Shown here: piece by piece, positions 43,460-48,298 of the stretch | Numbering within the stretch: the stretch's first letter is position 1 | Layout: each line of letters begins with the position of its first letter | Source of the DNA: Mesorhizobium norvegicum | Lineage (GTDB): Bacteria > Pseudomonadota > Alphaproteobacteria > Rhizobiales > Rhizobiaceae | Direction: 5' to 3' | NCBI RefSeq assembly: GCF_004919685.1 | Contig: NZ_SMYZ01000057.1 | Coordinates: 1-48,298, forward strand | Length of the DNA: 48,298 nt | The notes under the pieces: generated by a model | The model's input: the letters and a program-made list of their open reading frames with translations, nothing else | Told to the model about the DNA's origin: nothing | Databases searched by the model: none | Position numbers and translations under genes: made by a program

Positions 43460-43561
43460 GCCGCGCATCGTAGCCTCGAATGCTGGCTACATGGCCGGTT
43501 TTTCCTCGCCACTCCTGGCGAATTCCGGACTGCATGAACGTGCAGTCCGGCTTTTTGTTTT
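43460..43561 (+). ncRNA. Candidate trans-acting sRNA with three stem-loops
   Basis: Three successive perfect stems: GTAGCC (43470) / GGCTAC (43485-43490), TCGCC (43506) / GGCGA (43517-43521), and CCGGACTGCA (43525-43534) / TGCAGTCCGG (43541-43550) followed by CTTTTTGTTTT. The last is a textbook Rho-independent terminator, but no plus-strand gene ends just upstream; the nearest ends at 43097 with a minus-strand gene between. A single-stranded GGTTTTTCC (43497-43505) lies between stems 1 and 2. The 5' end is a guess. Confidence 0.55.
43525..43561 (+). terminator. Rho-independent terminator of the candidate sRNA
   Basis: A perfect 10-bp stem, CCGGACTGCA / TGCAGTCCGG, loop TGAACG, then CTTTTTGTTTT. 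It serves only plus-strand transcription; the other strand lacks a T-run. Confidence 0.8.
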
Positions 43562-43719
43562 GGGGCGAGGAGGTTGAAGCGGCGAACGCGTGCAACGGCT
43601 AAATTCGTTAAGATCGGTGGCATGCATTTTTAACGAGCCGGTTCTATGCTCTGAAGCTTGCACGGTCGGGCAAGGGGGAGGCTGACATCGCTACTGGCGC
43701 CAAGCGGGATTTCGCTTCG

Positions 43720-44208
43720 TTGCTCGACGACCTCTTCGTCGCCTCCGACAAGGGCGACGGAATTGGGGATGACGGGATCGAGGGCGAAGAGGCCGGCGCT
43801 CGTCCATCCATCCCGTTCGACTATCTCTCGGTGGCCGACGAACTCCATTCCGGCCGCATCAAGGTTTCTGGCACCGGCTTTGCCACCGAATATCGCGAGG
43901 CGGGTGCCGATCTGGCGACCGAATTTGCCGCCTTGCTCGATCATGCCAAGCTGGCTCTCGCCGGCGAAGAGCCAAAGCCCGAGGAAAAGCTGCCGCCGAT
44001 CGATCCCGAATCCATCGCGGTCGAACTTGGCCTCAATCAGCCCAAGCAGGTCGCCGACTTCAGCCGCATGCGCCGCAGCTTCGCCTTTGCCAACCATCCG
44101 GACCGTGTCGCTCCGCATCTGCGCCAGCGCGCCATGATCCGCATGCAGGTGGCCAACATGCTGATCGACGAAGCCAAGCGCCGCGCGCTGCCCGGCGCTC
44201 GCCGCTAA
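43720..44208 (+). CDS. J-domain-like protein
   Basis: About 162 residues from the TTG at 43720, or 173 if it starts at ATC 43687, which has the excellent SD AAGGGGGAGG 5 nt upstream. The C-terminal part (about 110-162) has RRSFAFANHPDRVAPHLRQR and a following helix IRMQVANMLIDEAKRR, i.e. the HPD motif and helix III of a DnaJ J-domain, while helix I and II are weak. The N-terminus is acidic. It may recruit an Hsp70. No other canonical start codon lies between the upstream stop (43606) and 43720. Confidence 0.72.
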   Translation: MLDDLFVASDKGDGIGDDGIEGEEAGARPSIPFDYLSVADELHSGRIKVSGTGFATEYREAGADLATEFAALLDHAKLALAGEEPKPEEKLPPIDPESIAVELGLNQPKQVADFSRMRRSFAFANHPDRVAPHLRQRAMIRMQVANMLIDEAKRRALPGARR

Positions 44209-44326
44209 ACGCCACTGGTTCACGCAAAAGTCGGTCTGCCGAGGCTTGGAGAGCGCCTCTGCTTTGCCTATAGATGCGCTTCCTCCCGCGCTGCCGCGCA
44301 CGCCTTCCCTCCGGAGCAGAATTTCC

Positions 44327-45394
44327 ATGCACAAGCGCCGTCTCGGTCGGACCGATCTTCTTGTTACCCAGATCTGCCTGGGCTCCATGACCTGGGGCCA
44401 GCAGAACACCGAGGCCGAGGGCCACGCCCAGATGGACCTGGCCTTTTCGCGCGGCGTCAATTTCATCGACACGGCCGAGCTCTATCCGATCCCGCCCAAG
44501 GCGGAGACGCAAGGACGGACCGAAAAGATCATCGGCAGTTGGATGAAGGCCAATCGCAACCGCGACAAGGTGATCCTGGCCTCCAAGGTTGTCGGCCGCA
44601 CGGCCAACAGATGGTTTCGCGGCGACAGGCCATCGCAACTGGTGCGCGCCGATATTTTTGACGCCATCGACAAGTCGCTGGCCAAGGTCGGCACCGACTA
44701 TCTCGACCTCTATCAGATCCATTGGCCGGAACGCGACATACCCTGGGGCGCCAACCCGACGCGCGTCGGCGCCGTATCGCCGCGCGCCGATTCTGTCGGC
44801 GCGCCGGCCGACGAGACACCGATCGCCGAGACGCTTGCCGTGTTCGACGAACTGGTGAAGGCAGGAAAGATCCGCCATTTCGGCCTGTCGAACGAGAGTT
44901 CCTGGGGCGTGATGCGGTTCCTTGCGGAGGCTGACAAAGGGATCGGCCCGCGCGTCGCGTCGATCCAGAACGCCTACAATCTCGTCAACCGCACCTTCGA
45001 GGTGAATCTCGCCGAGGTCTGCGAGCGCGAGCAGGTGTCGTTGCTGTCCTACTCGCCACTGGCGCAGGGCTACCTGACCGGCAAATACGACCATGGCGCG
45101 CGCCCGCAAGGCTCGCGCTCGCAGCTGTTCAACCGCGGCCAGCGCTACGAGACATCAAATGCCGCCGAAGCCCAGCTCGAATACAATGAGCTGGCGCGCT
45201 CCTTTGGCCTGGAGCCGGCGCTGTTTGCCAATGCCTATGTGTCGAGCCGGCCGTTCGTGACCTCGAATATCGTCGGCGCGACGAGCATTCCGCAGCTTGA
45301 AATGGCGCTGTCCTCGGTCGATGTCGTCTGGACCGAAGAGATGCAGAAGGCGGTGGATGCGATCCATCAGCGGGTCGGCAATCCCTGTCCTTGA
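44327..45394 (+). CDS. tas: Aldo/keto reductase, Tas-like
   Basis: A 355-residue NADPH-dependent TIM-barrel reductase. It closely follows the E. coli Tas pattern: LGSMTWGQQNTEAEGHAQMD, FIDTAELYPIPPKAETQGRTE (catalytic Asp and Tyr), VILASKV (Lys), YLDLYQIHWPERD (His) and YSPLAQGYLTGKYDHGARP. I chose the ATG at 44327 because the fold begins at MHKRRLGRTDL. The physiological substrate is unknown. The next gene follows after 52 nt on the same strand. Confidence 0.9.
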   Translation: MHKRRLGRTDLLVTQICLGSMTWGQQNTEAEGHAQMDLAFSRGVNFIDTAELYPIPPKAETQGRTEKIIGSWMKANRNRDKVILASKVVGRTANRWFRGDRPSQLVRADIFDAIDKSLAKVGTDYLDLYQIHWPERDIPWGANPTRVGAVSPRADSVGAPADETPIAETLAVFDELVKAGKIRHFGLSNESSWGVMRFLAEADKGIGPRVASIQNAYNLVNRTFEVNLAEVCEREQVSLLSYSPLAQGYLTGKYDHGARPQGSRSQLFNRGQRYETSNAAEAQLEYNELARSFGLEPALFANAYVSSRPFVTSNIVGATSIPQLEMALSSVDVVWTEEMQKAVDAIHQRVGNPCP

Positions 45395-45446
45395 ACGGGA
45401 TTGGATGCGGCCGAATACTCAGTAATTACAAAGAGCGGGGGCAACA

Positions 45447-46712
45447 ATGAATTTTCCGATAGAGCTGGTCCGCGAACGATTTCCGGCACTGTCCCTGATC
45501 GACAATGGCCGCCGTCGCATCTATCTCGACAATCCAGCCGGCACGCAGGTGCCGCAAGCCGTCGCTGACGCTGTGTCGCGCTGCCTTTTGACCACCAATG
45601 CCAACCTTGGCGGTTTTTTCGAAACGACGATTGCCGCGCAAGCCGTCGTGAACGAAGCGCATCGGGCAATGGCCGATTTCCTTGGCGCCGCAAGCCCCGA
45701 GGAAATCATCATCGGCGCCAATATGACGACGCTGACCTATCACATGTCGCGCACGCTCGGCCGCACGATGAAGCTGGGTGACGAGATCATCCTCACCCGC
45801 ATGGACCATGAGGGCAATGTGTCGCCCTGGCTGCAGCTGGCCGAGGACCTTGGCCTCGTCGTGCGCTGGCTGCCGTTCGACGAAAAGAGCTGGCAGGTCG
45901 AAGAGGCGACGCTGGCTGGTCTGCTTTCGGAGAAGACACGGCTGGTCGCGTTGAACTATGCCAGCAACCTGACCGGTTCCATCAATCGCGTGAAGGCGCT
46001 GACCGCCATCGCCAGGAATGCCGGGGCCCTTGTCTATGTCGACGCCGTGCAGTTCGCGCCGCATGGCCTGATCGACGTGCAGGAGCTCGGCTGCGATTTC
46101 CTGATCTGCTCGGCCTACAAATTCTTCGGTCCGCATATGGGCATTTTGTGGGGCCGGCGTGATGTCATCGATGGTCTGAAGCCTTACAAATGCCGCTGCT
46201 CGTCCAATGGCCTGCCGGAGCGGTTCGAACTCGGCACACCGCAGATCGAGTTGATGGCCGGTCTCACCGCCGCGGTCGATTACTTTGCCGACCTTGGCGC
46301 GGCGGCGGGCGAGGGCGGTTCAAGAAGGCGGAAGGTTGCCAAGGCGTTTGCGGTTTCGATCGCCTATGAAAACCCGCTCGCGCAACAGCTGATCGACGGT
46401 CTGTCCGATATCGAGGGCCTGACCATCCATGGCATCACCGATCCGAAGCGGCTTGGCGATCGCGTGCCGACGGTTTCCTTCACCGTCGACGGCATCGTGC
46501 CGGAGACGGTCGTGCGGCAGATGAATGCCGAAAACATCTTCCTGTGGTCCGGCCACAACTACGCCTGGGAGATCGTCCACCAGCTCGGCATTCCAGCCGA
46601 GCATGGCGTGGTGCGCATCGGCATCGCCCACTACAACACATCAGCCGAAATCGATGAGACGCTGGAGAGCGTGCATCGGGTCATCGCCATGCTCAGGCAG
46701 CAGCGGTCCTGA
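45447..46712 (+). CDS. Class V aminotransferase, cysteine-desulfurase-like (VC1184 subfamily)
   Basis: A 421-residue PLP enzyme. It has YLDNPAGTQVPQAV at the start, YVDAVQFAPHGLIDVQ (PLP aspartate), and the Schiff-base lysine in ICSAYKFFGPHMGILWG. The loop where true desulfurases carry the catalytic cysteine (R-G-HHCA) here reads FLWSGHNYAWEIVHQLG, without a cysteine. It is therefore unlikely to be a sulfur transferase and may act as a lyase, epimerase or decarboxylase on another amino acid. The GGGGG SD is 6 nt before the ATG. Confidence 0.88.
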   Translation: MNFPIELVRERFPALSLIDNGRRRIYLDNPAGTQVPQAVADAVSRCLLTTNANLGGFFETTIAAQAVVNEAHRAMADFLGAASPEEIIIGANMTTLTYHMSRTLGRTMKLGDEIILTRMDHEGNVSPWLQLAEDLGLVVRWLPFDEKSWQVEEATLAGLLSEKTRLVALNYASNLTGSINRVKALTAIARNAGALVYVDAVQFAPHGLIDVQELGCDFLICSAYKFFGPHMGILWGRRDVIDGLKPYKCRCSSNGLPERFELGTPQIELMAGLTAAVDYFADLGAAAGEGGSRRRKVAKAFAVSIAYENPLAQQLIDGLSDIEGLTIHGITDPKRLGDRVPTVSFTVDGIVPETVVRQMNAENIFLWSGHNYAWEIVHQLGIPAEHGVVRIGIAHYNTSAEIDETLESVHRVIAMLRQQRS

Positions 46713-46727
46713 CGCTGGCTTGAGCAT

Positions 46728-47756
46728 TTACCGCGTCTTGCCGCCGAAGCCGGTCAGGAACGCAGTGAGATTGTCGCCGAGTTCGTCGCAGAGATAGCCG
46801 CCCTCCTGGACGATGACCGTCGGCAGGCCGAGCTTTGCGATGGCCTCGCCGATACGCGAGAAGCCAGGCGTCGACACCGAAAGTCCGCCGAACGGATCGC
46901 CCTCGAACGCGTCGAGGCCGAGCGCCACGACCAGCGCGTCTGGCGAAAAGGCACGGATGCGCTGGAACGCCACCTCGAGCGCTTCGAGAAACGCCGCATC
47001 GGCGGATTTGCGCGGCAGCGGCAGGTTGAAATTGTAGCCGAGGCCGGGCCCTTCGCCGCGCTCGTCGGCATGGCCCCAGAAGAACGGATAGAAGCGCACC
47101 GGATCGGCATGCAGCGAGACGGTCAGCACATCCGGCCGTGCATAGAAGATACCTTGCGTGCCATTGCCGTGATGCAGGTCGACATCGAGGATCGCCACCC
47201 GCGACGCCGTCCTGCGCAAGACCTGCGCGGCGACGGCCGAGTTGTTGATGAAACAGAAGCCGCCGGCGACGTCGGCGAAGGCATGGTGGCCGGGCGGGCG
47301 GCACAGCGCGTAGGCGGCCGGCGCGCCTGATATCACCGCCTCGGCCGCATCGACCGCGCTCCAGGCGCTCCACAGCGCGCTCTGCCATGTTTCGCCCGAG
47401 ATCGGGCAAGCGGTGTCGGCCATGTGATAGCCGGCCTGACCGACCGCCGAGGCCGGATAGGAGCCGTTGCGCGTGATCGGATGGATGTTGGGGATCACTT
47501 CGGCCGACGCGCCTTCGATGCGCTGCCAGCGCGTATAGATATGTTCGAGGAAATCCAGATATTCGGGCGTGTGCACCGCCGCGACCGGACCGAGCCCGTG
47601 ATCCCGAGGCCGCTCGATCGTGCAACCCGCAGATAATGCGCCGGATAACAATCTCTCGACGCGCTCCGGCTTTTCCGGATTGGGTTGCGCCGCACCGCTC
47701 GAAAGAAAGGCCTTGGGGTCGTGATGCTTCTGCTCCTCGGCATAGAAGGCTTTCAT
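46728..47756 (-). CDS. Histone-deacetylase-family acetylpolyamine amidohydrolase-like protein
   Basis: A 342-residue zinc hydrolase of the arginase/deacetylase fold, the same length as the acetylpolyamine amidohydrolase of Mycoplana. Active-site motifs are ALCRPPGHHAFADVAGGFCFINNSA, AILDVDLHHGNGTQG (zinc Asp and His) and VVALGLDAFEGDPFGGL (second zinc Asp). The tyrosine equivalent is probably in the VQEGGYLCDELG segment. It deacetylates small amines in the family's characterised members. The start ATG overlaps the stop of the GNAT gene upstream (ATGA), tying the two activities together. Confidence 0.9.
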   Translation of the reverse strand: MKAFYAEEQKHHDPKAFLSSGAAQPNPEKPERVERLLSGALSAGCTIERPRDHGLGPVAAVHTPEYLDFLEHIYTRWQRIEGASAEVIPNIHPITRNGSYPASAVGQAGYHMADTACPISGETWQSALWSAWSAVDAAEAVISGAPAAYALCRPPGHHAFADVAGGFCFINNSAVAAQVLRRTASRVAILDVDLHHGNGTQGIFYARPDVLTVSLHADPVRFYPFFWGHADERGEGPGLGYNFNLPLPRKSADAAFLEALEVAFQRIRAFSPDALVVALGLDAFEGDPFGGLSVSTPGFSRIGEAIAKLGLPTVIVQEGGYLCDELGDNLTAFLTGFGGKTR

Positions 47757-48268
47757 CCCTGCTCCCCATTTTCCGGCGTGTCGGCGAAGGCAAAGAACGC
47801 CTCGCCGGTGATTTTTTGGGTCTGTTCGTAGCTCGACCAGGCGATGCCCAGCCTCTCGTAGAAGGCCTTGGCGCCTTCATTGTCGGTGTCGACGGACAGC
47901 CGGAGATAAACGCCGCCTTCCTTCCGGCATTGCGCCGCAACGTGCCGCAGCAGCCGCTCGCCGATCTTGCGGCCGCGGAACCGGTCCTCGACATAGAGGT
48001 CCTGCACATAGACGCCGGGCCGCCCCATCCAGGTCGAAAAGATCGGGAAATGCAGGCATAGGCCGGCAAATTCACCGCCCACCTCGGCGATCAGCGTGGA
48101 GAAGGCGGGTTTTTCGCCGAAGCCGTAAGTTCTGAGATCGTCCGGTGTCGAGATGATCTCCTCCGGCGCGCCGATATGGGTGCCGAGTTTCAGGATCGCC
48201 GTGTGGATTGTTTCGACGTCGTCGATCCGGCCGGGGCGGAGGAGGATTTCGGGCGAGGGGACAATCAT
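47753..48268 (-). CDS. GNAT acetyltransferase, spermidine/spermine N1-acetyltransferase-like
   Basis: A 171-residue GNAT protein. The segment DDLRTYGFGEKPAFSTLIAEVGGEFAG closely matches diamine acetyltransferases (SSAT). The acetyl-CoA loop is VEDRFRGRKIGERLLRHVAAQCR, and DTDNEGAKAFYERLGI is the C-terminal FY motif. Polyamine N-acetylation is therefore a reasonable prediction. The gene runs into the deacetylase gene with a 4-nt overlap. Only 30 nt of upstream sequence are in the window, so its promoter is not visible. Confidence 0.85.
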   Translation of the reverse strand: MIVPSPEILLRPGRIDDVETIHTAILKLGTHIGAPEEIISTPDDLRTYGFGEKPAFSTLIAEVGGEFAGLCLHFPIFSTWMGRPGVYVQDLYVEDRFRGRKIGERLLRHVAAQCRKEGGVYLRLSVDTDNEGAKAFYERLGIAWSSYEQTQKITGEAFFAFADTPENGEQG

Positions 48269-48298
48269 TGGAGGTTTGGCGCCCAGGCACCCCCCTCT

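Overview
The window looks like a chromosomal segment of a Rhizobiales alphaproteobacterium, most likely Mesorhizobium or a close relative. The evidence is a GC-rich genome, the purC-purS...purQ...purL-bolA-grxD...rpsD...ttcA and murI-trmJ-icd neighbourhoods, an F1-ATPase zeta subunit, DUF1127 and DUF2171 proteins, a RIME-type palindromic repeat, and two exact EcfG (general stress sigma factor) promoter signatures. This assignment comes from recognising families and synteny; no database search was run.

Layout. 1-1.9 kb: glutathione S-transferase and icd. 2.1-6.7 kb: an AT-richer accessory block between icd and trmJ. It holds a compact minus-strand operon (DegT/VioA-like sugar aminotransferase, GT-A-like glycosyltransferase, VioB-like hexapeptide acyltransferase), a secreted beta-helix protein and two stretches of gene-poor DNA. 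6.7-16.1 kb: housekeeping genes (trmJ-murI, an RNB ribonuclease, rpsD with a structured leader, ttcA, an inositol-monophosphatase-family gene, a Bcr/CflA exporter, grxD and bolA). 16.2-31 kb: purine synthesis genes purL, purQ, purS, purC and purB on the minus strand, interrupted by a MocR regulator/DUF1127 divergent pair, a GST-lipoprotein-Pr6Pr operon, a DUF3592-like membrane protein, the zeta subunit, an HpcH/HpaI aldolase, an RBBP9-type hydrolase and a CatE-like VOC protein. 31-35 kb: DUF2259, DUF2171, a P1-family peptidase and a periplasmic binding protein.

35-41.4 kb: a tightly packed plus-strand operon of molybdenum-hydroxylase maturation genes. Its order is flavin reductase, MoxR/CoxD ATPase, CoxE-like VWA protein, XdhC N-terminal domain, XdhC Rossmann domain, a MoeA-like/MobA-like fusion and a secreted alpha/beta hydrolase. 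No structural molybdenum hydroxylase is present in the window. The two XdhC pieces lie in one reading frame, separated by a single TGA and two codons.

41.4-48.3 kb: a DUF1176-like protein, a DUF1993 protein, a 54-residue DUF1127-like protein, a candidate sRNA with three stem-loops and a Rho-independent terminator, a J-domain-like protein, a Tas-like aldo/keto reductase, a class V aminotransferase that lacks the desulfurase cysteine, and a translationally coupled pair of a spermidine/spermine-acetyltransferase-like GNAT and an acetylpolyamine-amidohydrolase-like deacetylase.

The most interesting items are the acetyltransferase/deacetylase pair, the orphan Mo-hydroxylase maturation operon with its split XdhC, the sugar-amine cassette, the candidate sRNA, the rpsD leader and a family of dispersed hairpin repeats with compensating changes. 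No CRISPR array, tRNA, rRNA or intact mobile element was seen.
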